Assembly (NCBI GenBank): GCA_012514855.1
Contig: JAAYZL010000058.1
Span: 1 to 11,283, forward strand
Length of the DNA: 11,283 nt
DNA from: Clostridiales bacterium
GTDB taxonomy: Bacteria; Bacillota_A; Clostridia; Christensenellales; Aristaeellaceae
Reading direction: 5' to 3'
Shown here: positions 1 to 5,592 of the stretch, in pieces
Numbering within the stretch: the first letter of the stretch is position 1
How the letters are laid out: each line of letters starts with the position of its first letter
Position numbers and translations under genes: made by a program
The notes under the pieces: model-generated
Told to the model about the DNA's origin: nothing
The model's database searches: none
What the model saw: only the letters and a program-made list of their open reading frames with translations

Positions 1-296
1 TCGATGTCGCGCCGGAGGATTCTCGCGCAGCAGGCGTGGAAGGTCGACACCCACGCGTCCTTCGCGCCCTCTCCCGCGAGCCTCGCGATGCGCTCGGCCA
101 TCTCCTTCGCCGCCTTGTTCGTGAAGGTGATCGCCAAGATCTTCCACGCGGGCACGCCCCTCTCGATCAGGTGCGCGACGCGGTAGGTGAGCACGCGGGT
201 CTTTCCGCTGCCCGCGCCCGAAAGAACGAGCAGCGGCCCTTCGGTCGTCTCGACCGCGAGGCGCTGCCGGGGGTTCAGTTGGTTGAGATCGATCAT
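1..296 (-). CDS. pcrA: ATP-dependent DNA helicase UvrD/PcrA, N-terminal fragment (runs off the left edge)
   Basis: Superfamily 1A 3'-5' DNA helicase of the UvrD/PcrA type, a cytoplasmic enzyme used in nucleotide excision repair, removal of RecA filaments and replication-conflict handling (family knowledge). Only the first 98 residues are present. They show the Q-motif region LNPRQRLAV near residue 6, Walker A (motif I) GAGSGKT near residues 27-33, motif Ia [12 protein letters not shown] near 55-66, and the motif Ib start [13 protein letters not shown]. All are in the normal order and spacing for this family. The ATG at 294-296 overlaps the TGA stop of the upstream yerC gene as ATGA, so translation is probably coupled and both genes share the yerC promoter. 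The C-terminal half, including motifs II-VI, lies outside the window, so PcrA cannot be separated formally from other UvrD-like helicases; the yerC linkage favours pcrA. Confidence 0.93.
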   Translation of the reverse strand, partial: MIDLNQLNPRQRLAVETTEGPLLVLSGAGSGKTRVLTYRVAHLIERGVPAWKILAITFTNKAAKEMAERIARLAGEGAKDAWVSTFHACCARILRRDI

Positions 297-592
297 GCGT
301 TCTCCTTGTTGAACTTTTCAAAGATGAGCTGGTAGCCGCCCGCGCCGTAGTTGAGGCAGCGGTTCACGCGCCCGATCGTCGCGGTCGAGACGCCGGTCTT
401 CTCGACGATCTCGGCGTACGTCGCGCCGTCGCGGAGCAAAAACGCGACCTCCAGCCGCTGCGACAGGTCCGCGACCTCGCGGATGGTGAGCAGATCCTCG
501 AGCACGCGGTAGACGCCCTCCTCGCTGTCCAGGGCGATCAGCGCCCGAACCAGCGCGTCGGTCCGCTCGCTCTTCAGGCGGGATGTGAACAC
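293..592 (-). CDS. yerC: YerC/YecD family TrpR-like DNA-binding protein
   Basis: A 99-residue protein matching the YerC/YecD group of the TrpR (trp repressor) superfamily, all-helical DNA-binding proteins of poorly known function often encoded near pcrA in Firmicutes. The recognisable part is [21 protein letters not shown] followed by the helix-turn-helix segment [15 protein letters not shown] at about residues 66-80. It lacks the rest of a tryptophan operon, so a tryptophan-repressor role is not implied. The start is GTG at 590-592: the transcript reads gcgaGGGGGccgccGTG there, placing a G-rich Shine-Dalgarno at normal spacing, and the leader from the mapped promoter would be about 30 bases. 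The stop overlaps the pcrA ATG by four bases. The ligand, if any, is unknown. Confidence 0.9.
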   Translation of the reverse strand: MFTSRLKSERTDALVRALIALDSEEGVYRVLEDLLTIREVADLSQRLEVAFLLRDGATYAEIVEKTGVSTATIGRVNRCLNYGAGGYQLIFEKFNKENA

Positions 593-628
593 GGCGGCCC
601 CCTCGCTTTCTTATGCTAACATGTAACC

Positions 629-656
629 ATTATACTCCGAAATGGAAAAACGTCAA
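629..656 (-). promoter_or_regulatory. Sigma-A promoter of yerC-pcrA
   Basis: On the minus strand, TTGACG (651-656) is followed after 16 bases by a perfect TATAAT (629-634). Transcription would start near 622, giving a leader of about 30 bases before the yerC GTG at 592. The region is AT-rich within a GC-rich genome. This is read directly from the sequence; activity is inferred. Confidence 0.85.
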
Positions 657-816
657 CCGCAGTCGACGCGATGTCCACCGCGCGGCGGGGCAATCGCGGC
701 GCAATGCATTCAACGGCGGGTGCATCGGCATGGGCAAGGCGGCGAGCGCGCGAAGGAAGGAGGCGCACCGGGGCGGGCACGCATGCGACGGCACATCCCG
801 ACCGCTTCCCTGAAAC

Positions 817-850
817 AAGGCCGCCGCACCCTTTCGAGCGCGGCGGCCTT
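817..850 (-). terminator. Intrinsic terminator at the end of the ABC importer operon
   Basis: A perfect 11-bp inverted repeat, AAGGCCGCCGC (817-827) and GCGGCGGCCTT (840-850), encloses a 12-base loop. It sits 15 bases past the stop codon of the substrate-binding protein gene. In the minus-strand transcript the stem is followed by TTGTTTC, a short U-rich tail. The stem is symmetric, so it could also stop plus-strand transcription (followed by TTTTC). It isolates the importer operon from the yerC promoter downstream. The 160 bases between it and that promoter show nothing recognisable. Confidence 0.85.
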
Positions 851-865
851 TTCGTTGCGGGTTGT

Positions 866-1918
866 TTAGTCGTACACGAGCAGCGCGATCTCGGGCACGT
901 CGATGTTCTCGGCGGTGTACCACTGAGCTCCCGTGTCGACGTCGGCGACTTCCTCGCCGGTGGCGGCCTTGACGGCCAGCTCAACCGCGAGATAGCCGAT
1001 CCTGTACGGGTCCTGCGTGACGGAGCCCACGAACCAGCCCTGGCGCACGGCGTTCTTCTGCGGGGAACCCGCGTCGAAGCCGGCCACGATCAGGTCGCCG
1101 AACGGAGCGCCGTCGGCCAGGTCCGCGCCCGAGGACGTGGCGGCCAGGAAGCCGTTCACGGTGCCCTCGTTCGAGCAGAACACGGCGTAGAGGTTGTCCA
1201 GGTTCAGAACCGCGCTCGCGGCGTTGGTCACGTCGGTGATCTCGGGGGTGGCGGCGATCTCGACGTGGATGATCACGCCCGCGCCCTCGGCCGGCTTCGC
1301 CCAGAGGTCATGCCCCTGCACGGAGACGGTGTTGTACTCCCCGGCCAGCTCGCTCATCCTGTTGACGAAGCCGGTCGTGCGGCCGGTCACGGACTCGGAG
1401 GTCGCGTCCTGCGAGAGGACCGCGATCACGACGGGCTTCTCCGGGGTGCCGGCCTTCAGCGCGTCCGCGAAGCCCTCGAGCTTGAGGAACTCCTCGGCGG
1501 CCAGCGCCGCGGCGTTCTGGTTGTTCGTGGAGGCGGTCGCGTAGATCGAGCCCGCCGGGGCGTTCGGCACGCCCGAGTCGAAGCCGATGACCGGAATGCC
1601 CTTCTCGATGCACTCCGCGAGCTGCGCCATGACCGACTCGGTCGACAGCGCCGCCAGCGCGAGCGCGGCCGGCTCCTTCATCAGTTCGCCGTTGACCGCC
1701 TCAACCTGCAGCTGGATGTCCGCCTCGGACGGCGGCCCGTAGTAGTACATCTCGACGCCGTATTCCTTGGCCGCGTCGTCGCAGCCCTTCCGGACGGCCT
1801 GCCAGAACGCGTGCTGTTCGCCCTTGGAGATGACCGAGATGTACATCGGCGCCTCCGCCACGGCAGTCATGCCGAGCACGAGCATAAGGGCCAGCACCAG
1901 TGCAAAGACCTTCTTCAT
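866..1918 (-). CDS. Sugar-type ABC transporter substrate-binding protein (RbsB/Peripla_BP_4 type)
   Basis: A 350-residue extracytoplasmic binding protein of the ribose/galactose-type (CUT2) importer class; it captures the solute and delivers it to the permease encoded upstream. Residues 1-21 form a signal peptide: MKK, then a long hydrophobic stretch, then AVA before E22, a good signal peptidase I site. There is no cysteine in the first 35 residues, hence no lipobox. The mature part shows the type I fold pattern: ISVISKG at the first strand, ALALAALS, a conserved IPVIGFDSGV near the hinge, and the C-terminal DLIVAGFDAGSPQKNAVRQG followed by GSVTQDPYRIGYLAVELAV. The ATG at 1916-1918 has AGGAGGG about eight bases upstream. 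It is the last gene of the operon, before a strong terminator. The ligand cannot be assigned: sugar is the default for the family, but related proteins bind autoinducer-2, polyols or nucleosides. Confidence 0.9.
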   Translation of the reverse strand: MKKVFALVLALMLVLGMTAVAEAPMYISVISKGEQHAFWQAVRKGCDDAAKEYGVEMYYYGPPSEADIQLQVEAVNGELMKEPAALALAALSTESVMAQLAECIEKGIPVIGFDSGVPNAPAGSIYATASTNNQNAAALAAEEFLKLEGFADALKAGTPEKPVVIAVLSQDATSESVTGRTTGFVNRMSELAGEYNTVSVQGHDLWAKPAEGAGVIIHVEIAATPEITDVTNAASAVLNLDNLYAVFCSNEGTVNGFLAATSSGADLADGAPFGDLIVAGFDAGSPQKNAVRQGWFVGSVTQDPYRIGYLAVELAVKAATGEEVADVDTGAQWYTAENIDVPEIALLVYD

Positions 1919-1942
1919 GGATAATTCCCTCCTGTTTCTTTT

Positions 1943-1967
1943 ATTTCAATCGCTTGCGCGTTGAAAT
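1943..1967 (-). repeat. Intercistronic hairpin between permease and binding-protein genes
   Basis: ATTTCAA (1943-1949) and TTGAAAT (1961-1967) pair, and inside them CGC (1951-1953) pairs with GCG (1958-1960). This gives a 10-bp stem with one bulged base (1950) and a four-base loop. It begins one base after the permease stop codon and precedes the binding-protein ribosome-binding site. In the transcript it is followed by AAAAG, not a U run, so it is not a typical terminator. Such hairpins often stabilise or separate segments of importer mRNAs; that role is inferred. Confidence 0.55.
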
Positions 1968-1968
1968 T

Positions 1969-2970
1969 TCATGGTTTGGACGCCGATGGCGAGCTGATCT
2001 TCACGCGGCTGGCCGCGCGGTTGCGCGCGTTGTCGAGGAGCACCGCGCCGATGACGACGAAGCCGGTGAAGAACGTCTGAAAGTGCGCCTGCAGCCCGAC
2101 CGACGAGAGCCCCTTCTTGAGCGTCGCCATGATCAATACGCCGATCAAGGTGCCGGCCATCGTGCCGCTGCCGCCGGCCATCGACGTTCCGCCGATGACG
2201 ACGCCGGCGATCGCGTTCAGCTCCTCGCCGTTGCCCTTGCCGGGCGTGATCGTCGTGTACGCCGCGCCGTAGAAGATGCCCGCGAGCCCGGCGAACAGAC
2301 CGCACACCGCGTGGATCGCGATCTTCCAGTTGTCGACCCTGATTCCCGAGAGCCTCGCGGCCTCCTCGTTCGAGCCGATCGCGAAGTTGTAGCGCCCGAA
2401 GCGCGTCTTGTTGAGCAAAAACGCCGCGAGGAAGTACGCGCCGAGCAGCCAGATTGCGCCGACCCAGAAATCCCCGTGGATGTAGAACACCGAGCGGAAC
2501 CACTGGTCGGGCGAGCCGACCGTCGGGTAGTACATCGTCCGGACGCCCGAGACGATCGAGCCGAACCCCTGCGAGACGAGCATCGTGCCCAGCGTCGCGA
2601 TGAACGGCGGCAATTTCAGCTTCGCGACCAGCACGCCGTTGCAGAAGCCAAAGAACAACCCGACCAGCGGAACGAGGAACAGCGCGAGCCACACCGGCCA
2701 GCCCCAGCTCGTGAACGCGAGTCCGCCGATCAAGGCCGAGCACATCATGACGGTTCCGATCGAGAGGTCGATGCCGCCGGTGATGATGACAAAGGTCACG
2801 CCCGCCGCCATGAAGCCTATGTAATAGGACGACTGGAGGATCTGCTTGACGCCCTCCAAGCTCAGGAAGTTCTTTCCGAAGATCGCGAAAAAGATGTACA
2901 GGATCACGAGCGCCGACGGAGCCAGCAGCTTCTGGTAGTTGATCTTCTTCTTTCCGACCGCGTTTTGCAT
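1969..2970 (-). CDS. Sugar-type ABC transporter permease (RbsC/BPD_transp_2 family)
   Basis: A 333-residue inner-membrane permease that would form the translocation channel as a dimer. It begins with a short basic cytoplasmic tail (KKKINYQK), then multiple hydrophobic segments. Family hallmarks are visible: GVTFVIITGGIDLSIG near residues 58-73, the motif LPPFIATLGTM near 120-130, GRYNFAIGSNEEAARLSGI around residue 195 (the loop that contacts the ATPase in this family), and AIAGVVIGGTSMAGGSGT in the C-terminal half. Length is normal for RbsC-like proteins. The ATG at 2968-2970 lies 10 bases after the ATPase stop, and that TAG is part of the Shine-Dalgarno (TAGGAGGGG), so translation is probably coupled. 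A 50-base gap holding a hairpin separates it from the binding-protein gene downstream. The substrate is not deducible. Confidence 0.93.
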   Translation of the reverse strand: MQNAVGKKKINYQKLLAPSALVILYIFFAIFGKNFLSLEGVKQILQSSYYIGFMAAGVTFVIITGGIDLSIGTVMMCSALIGGLAFTSWGWPVWLALFLVPLVGLFFGFCNGVLVAKLKLPPFIATLGTMLVSQGFGSIVSGVRTMYYPTVGSPDQWFRSVFYIHGDFWVGAIWLLGAYFLAAFLLNKTRFGRYNFAIGSNEEAARLSGIRVDNWKIAIHAVCGLFAGLAGIFYGAAYTTITPGKGNGEELNAIAGVVIGGTSMAGGSGTMAGTLIGVLIMATLKKGLSSVGLQAHFQTFFTGFVVIGAVLLDNARNRAASRVKISSPSASKP

Positions 2971-2980
2971 GCTACCCCTC

Positions 2981-4474
2981 CTAAATTCTGGGCGCGGCGA
3001 GCGCCATGATCTTTTCCTGCGTGGCCTCCTGGATGTCGAGCTCGCCGGTCTTTTCGCCCTCGCACATGACGAGTATCCGGTCGGACATGCGCAAAAGCTC
3101 CGGCATCTCCGAGGAGATCATGATGATCGACTTCCCCTCGCCGACGAGCTGGTGCATCAGCTTGTAGATCTCCGACTTCGCGCCGACGTCTATGCCGCGG
3201 GTCGGCTCGTCGAAGATCAGGATGTCGCAGTTGCGCACCAGCCACTTCGCGACCACGACCTTCTGCTGGTTTCCGCCGGACAGGCTCACGACCTTCGTGT
3301 CGACCGTCGGCGCCTTGATGCTGATGCGCTCGCGGTACTCGTGCGCGACCTGGCGCACCTTCCGGTCGTTGACGACGACGGCGCCGGTGAAGTCCTCGAG
3401 CGTCGCGAGCGCGACGTTGTCCGCGACCGACAGCGGCAGGCACAGCCCGTAGCGCTTGCGGTCCTCGGAGAGATACCCGATCCCCGCCTGCACCGCGTCG
3501 GACGGGCTCTTGATGTCGGCCCTCTTGCCGTTGACGTATATCTCGCCGGAATAGCGCCTGTCCGCGCCGACGATGAGCCGCGCGGTCTCGGTGCGGCCGG
3601 CGCCCATCAGCCCCGCGAAGCCCAATATCTCGCCCTTTTTCAGCTCGAACGAGACGCCCTTGACCTCGCGCGAGCGCAGGTCCCTGGCCTCCAGCACGAC
3701 CGGCGCGCCCGGGGGCACGTTGCTCTTCTCCTTCGGCTGCTCGTAGATCACGCGGCCGACCATCATGCGGATGATGTCGTCCACGGTGACGTCGTCGGTC
3801 GCGACGGTTCCGATGTACTGGCCGTCGCGAAGCACCGTGATGCGGTCGGAAATCTGTCCCAGCTCGCCCATCCGGTGCGATATGTACACGATGCCGACGC
3901 CGCGCGCCTTGAGCTCGCGGATGAAGCGGAAGAGTTCTCCGATCTCGGTCTCGGTGAGCGCGGCGCTCGGCTCGTCCATGATTAAAATGCGCGTGTTCTC
4001 AAACGACAGCGCCTTCGCGATCTCGACCATCTGCTGCTTCGCGACGGTCAGCTTCCCGACGCCCGTCGTCGGCGGTATGTCGATCGAAAGGCTCGAGAGC
4101 AGCTCCTGCGCCATGCGGTTCTGCTTCTTTTTGTCGAGCATCACGCCGCGCTTCGGCTCGCGGCCGATGAATATGTTCTCGGCGACCGTCAGATCCTTCA
4201 TCAGGTTCAATTCCTGATGGATGATCGAGATGCCCAGCGCCTGCGCGTCGCGCGTGTTGTGGATTTCGGCGGGCTTTCCGTCGATCAGAATCTCGCCGGC
4301 GTCTCTCTGGTACACGCCGGTCAGCACCTTCATCATCGTCGACTTGCCCGCGCCGTTTTCCCCGACCAGCGCGTGCACCTCGCCGCTTCTCAACTCGAAC
4401 CGGCAGTCGTCCAGCGCGTGCACGCCCGGAAAATACTTCTGGATTCCACGCATCTGAAGCAGGACTTCCGCCAT
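2981..4474 (-). CDS. Sugar-type ABC transporter ATP-binding protein with two fused ATPase domains (RbsA/MglA type)
   Basis: A 497-residue cytoplasmic ATPase energising the importer. Domain 1 has Walker A GENGAGKST (38-46), Q-loop Gln87, signature LTVAKQQ (142-148), Walker B ILIMDE (163-168) and switch His200. Domain 2 has the degenerate P-loop GLMGAGRT (288-295; Arg replaces the usual Lys), a canonical signature LSGGNQQ (398-404), Walker B ILIFDEP (418-424), and ISSEMPE where a switch His would be. This pairing of one complete and one degenerate site is typical of RbsA/MglA/XylG proteins, so it is not a defect. The start is ATG at 4472-4474, preceded by AGAGGGTGG; the protein then opens with MAEVLLQMRGIQKYFPGV as in relatives. 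A TTG at 4520-4522 would extend it by 16 residues but lies at the predicted transcription start. First gene of the operon. Confidence 0.94.
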   Translation of the reverse strand: MAEVLLQMRGIQKYFPGVHALDDCRFELRSGEVHALVGENGAGKSTMMKVLTGVYQRDAGEILIDGKPAEIHNTRDAQALGISIIHQELNLMKDLTVAENIFIGREPKRGVMLDKKKQNRMAQELLSSLSIDIPPTTGVGKLTVAKQQMVEIAKALSFENTRILIMDEPSAALTETEIGELFRFIRELKARGVGIVYISHRMGELGQISDRITVLRDGQYIGTVATDDVTVDDIIRMMVGRVIYEQPKEKSNVPPGAPVVLEARDLRSREVKGVSFELKKGEILGFAGLMGAGRTETARLIVGADRRYSGEIYVNGKRADIKSPSDAVQAGIGYLSEDRKRYGLCLPLSVADNVALATLEDFTGAVVVNDRKVRQVAHEYRERISIKAPTVDTKVVSLSGGNQQKVVVAKWLVRNCDILIFDEPTRGIDVGAKSEIYKLMHQLVGEGKSIIMISSEMPELLRMSDRILVMCEGEKTGELDIQEATQEKIMALAAPRI

Positions 4475-4527
4475 ATCGCGCCACCCTCTTTCCGCAAAGC
4501 TGTAACGGATGCTTAATGTCAATACCG

Positions 4528-4556
4528 ATTATACCATTCCTTTATGCAAATTACAA
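4528..4556 (-). promoter_or_regulatory. Promoter of the ABC importer operon
   Basis: On the minus strand, TTGTAA (4551-4556) and a perfect TATAAT (4528-4533) are separated by 17 bases, and TGG before the -10 gives an extended -10 element. Transcription should start near 4521, giving a leader of about 47 bases before the ATG at 4474. The -35 end and the spacer are overlapped by one copy of a 9-base direct repeat listed separately. Confidence 0.85.
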
Positions 4557-4570
4557 CCGTCTATGCAAAT
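4543..4570. promoter_or_regulatory. Putative operator: paired TATGCAAAT direct repeats
   Basis: TATGCAAAT occurs at 4543-4551 and again at 4562-4570, start to start 19 bases, close to two helical turns, so both copies would face the same side of the DNA. The first copy lies across the spacer and -35 edge of the importer promoter; the second is just upstream of the -35. That is a plausible arrangement for a regulator controlling the importer. The regulator is not encoded in the window, and binding is inferred from the repeat pattern alone. Confidence 0.5.
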
Positions 4571-4641
4571 GGAATTCATGGATGGAGTGATAAAAATTTT
4601 GAAATTTTCACGGTGGGGAGGTGGAGCCCGCGGGGGAAATA

Positions 4642-4650
4642 TGGTATAAT
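4642..4650 (+). promoter_or_regulatory. Extended -10 promoter of the yicC-gmk-rpoZ-coaBC-priA-def-fmt operon
   Basis: TGGTATAAT (4642-4650) is a perfect extended -10 element. At 17-base spacing the -35 position reads TGGAGC (4622-4627), a poor match, so the promoter probably depends on the extended -10. Transcription would begin near 4657, leaving a leader of about 27-36 bases before yicC. No other promoter-like sequence was seen among the downstream genes. Confidence 0.75.
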
Positions 4651-4664
4651 CCAAATTGGAGAAA

Positions 4665-4679
4665 CTTCGGGAGGCGAAG
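4665..4679 (+). promoter_or_regulatory. Ribosome-binding site of yicC in a small hairpin loop
   Basis: CTTCG (4665-4669) and CGAAG (4675-4679) form a perfect 5-bp stem whose five-base loop is exactly GGAGG (4670-4674), the Shine-Dalgarno core. The core ends nine bases before an in-frame ATC (4684-4686) but 18 bases before the first in-frame ATG (4693-4695), so it bears on the choice of yicC start. Confidence 0.6.
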
Positions 4680-4692
4680 AAGCATCAACAGC

Positions 4693-5547
4693 ATGACGGG
4701 ATACGGGCGCGCGTCCGGCGAGCTCGACGGGCGGCAGCTCACGGTTGAGCTGAAAAGCGTCAACCACCGCTTTCTGGATCTGAACCTGCGCCTTCCCAGG
4801 AGCTTTTTGTTTCTGGAGGAGGAGGCGCGAAAGAGGATCGGTCGGCGGCTGTCCCGCGGGCACGTCGACGCGTTTTTCACCTATCGCAATTTCCGGCAGG
4901 ACGCGAGGGCCGTGACCGTCGACCGGGGACTTCTCGACGCCTACATGCGCTCGATGGACGAAATCCCCGGCCTGCCGGACGACCGGACGCTGCTCAACGT
5001 GCTCAGGCTCCCGGAGGTCTTTCAGATTTCCGAGGCGGAGGAGGACCGCGAGGCGCTTTCCAAACTGTTTTCGGACGCGCTCGAGGGGGCGCTCGACGAA
5101 TTGGCGCTGATGCGCGGCCGGGAGGGGGAGGCGCTTAGAACCGACATGGATGCCCGCGCGTCGGCGCTGGAGCAGATCGTCGGGGGCATCCGAAACCGCT
5201 ATCCCGGAACCGTCCGACAGTACATGGAAAGGCTCCGCGCGGGCGTTCAGGAGCTGATCGACCGGCAGGTCGACGAGGCGAGGCTTCTGCAGGAGGTCGC
5301 GCTGATGGCCGACCGCGCGGCGATCGACGAGGAGCTCGTCAGGCTTTCAAGCCACATCCTCCAGCTCCGGGAATATCTCAGGCAGCCCGAGCCCGCGGGC
5401 AGGAAGCTGGACTTCCTCGTGCAGGAGATGAACCGCGAGGTCAACACCATCTCCTCGAAGTCGCAGGACATCGAAATCACGCGCCTCGCGATGGACGGCA
5501 AGGCCGAAATCGAGAAACTGCGCGAACAGTTGCAGAACATTGAGTGA
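4693..5547 (+). CDS. yicC: YicC/YloC family endoribonuclease
   Basis: A protein of 284 residues from the first ATG (287 if it begins at the ATC at 4684). YicC/YloC proteins are endoribonucleases acting on RNA turnover in the cytoplasm (family knowledge). The N-terminal YicC domain opens with the hallmark MTGYGRA and continues with VELKSVNHRFLDLNLRLPRS; the C-terminal DUF1732 domain carries the conserved FLVQEMNREVNTISSKSQDIEITRLAMDGKAEIEKLREQ-type ending (positions 5413-5529). Relatives begin one to three residues before SMTGYGR, and the Shine-Dalgarno GGAGG is correctly spaced for the ATC, not for the ATG; the coordinates given use the first conventional start codon. First gene of the operon; the gene after it is gmk, 45 bases on. 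In many Firmicutes a small remA gene sits between them; here it is missing. Confidence 0.93.
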   Translation: MTGYGRASGELDGRQLTVELKSVNHRFLDLNLRLPRSFLFLEEEARKRIGRRLSRGHVDAFFTYRNFRQDARAVTVDRGLLDAYMRSMDEIPGLPDDRTLLNVLRLPEVFQISEAEEDREALSKLFSDALEGALDELALMRGREGEALRTDMDARASALEQIVGGIRNRYPGTVRQYMERLRAGVQELIDRQVDEARLLQEVALMADRAAIDEELVRLSSHILQLREYLRQPEPAGRKLDFLVQEMNREVNTISSKSQDIEITRLAMDGKAEIEKLREQLQNIE

Positions 5548-5592
5548 TATTGAGTGGTTCCGAACAAAATAACGGCATGGGGGGGATTTCCT

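Noticed and set aside
657..816. Search for a small gene or RNA in the gap between the yerC promoter and the importer terminator
   Set aside because: Open frames there have no supported ribosome-binding site or recognisable sequence, and no stable conserved-looking RNA structure was evident other than the terminator at its edge.
671..1924. A plus-strand open frame of 417 codons opposite the binding-protein gene
   Set aside because: Composition is Arg/Gly/Val/Asp-rich as in antisense GC-rich DNA; the minus strand encodes a clear binding protein with a signal peptide and ribosome-binding site. The plus frame also crosses the terminator hairpin.
3700..4474. Degenerate second ATPase P-loop (Arg for Lys) in the importer ATPase as a possible inactivating mutation
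   Set aside because: The GxxGAGRT form and the missing switch His in the second domain are normal in RbsA/MglA-type fused ATPases.
4517..4522. TTGACA on the minus strand, a perfect -35 hexamer, and an in-frame TTG start for the ATPase at 4520-4522
   Set aside because: No -10-like hexamer lies 16-18 bases downstream (reads CTTTGC), and the TTG lies at the predicted transcription start with no ribosome-binding site. The ATG at 4474 fits the family N-terminus.
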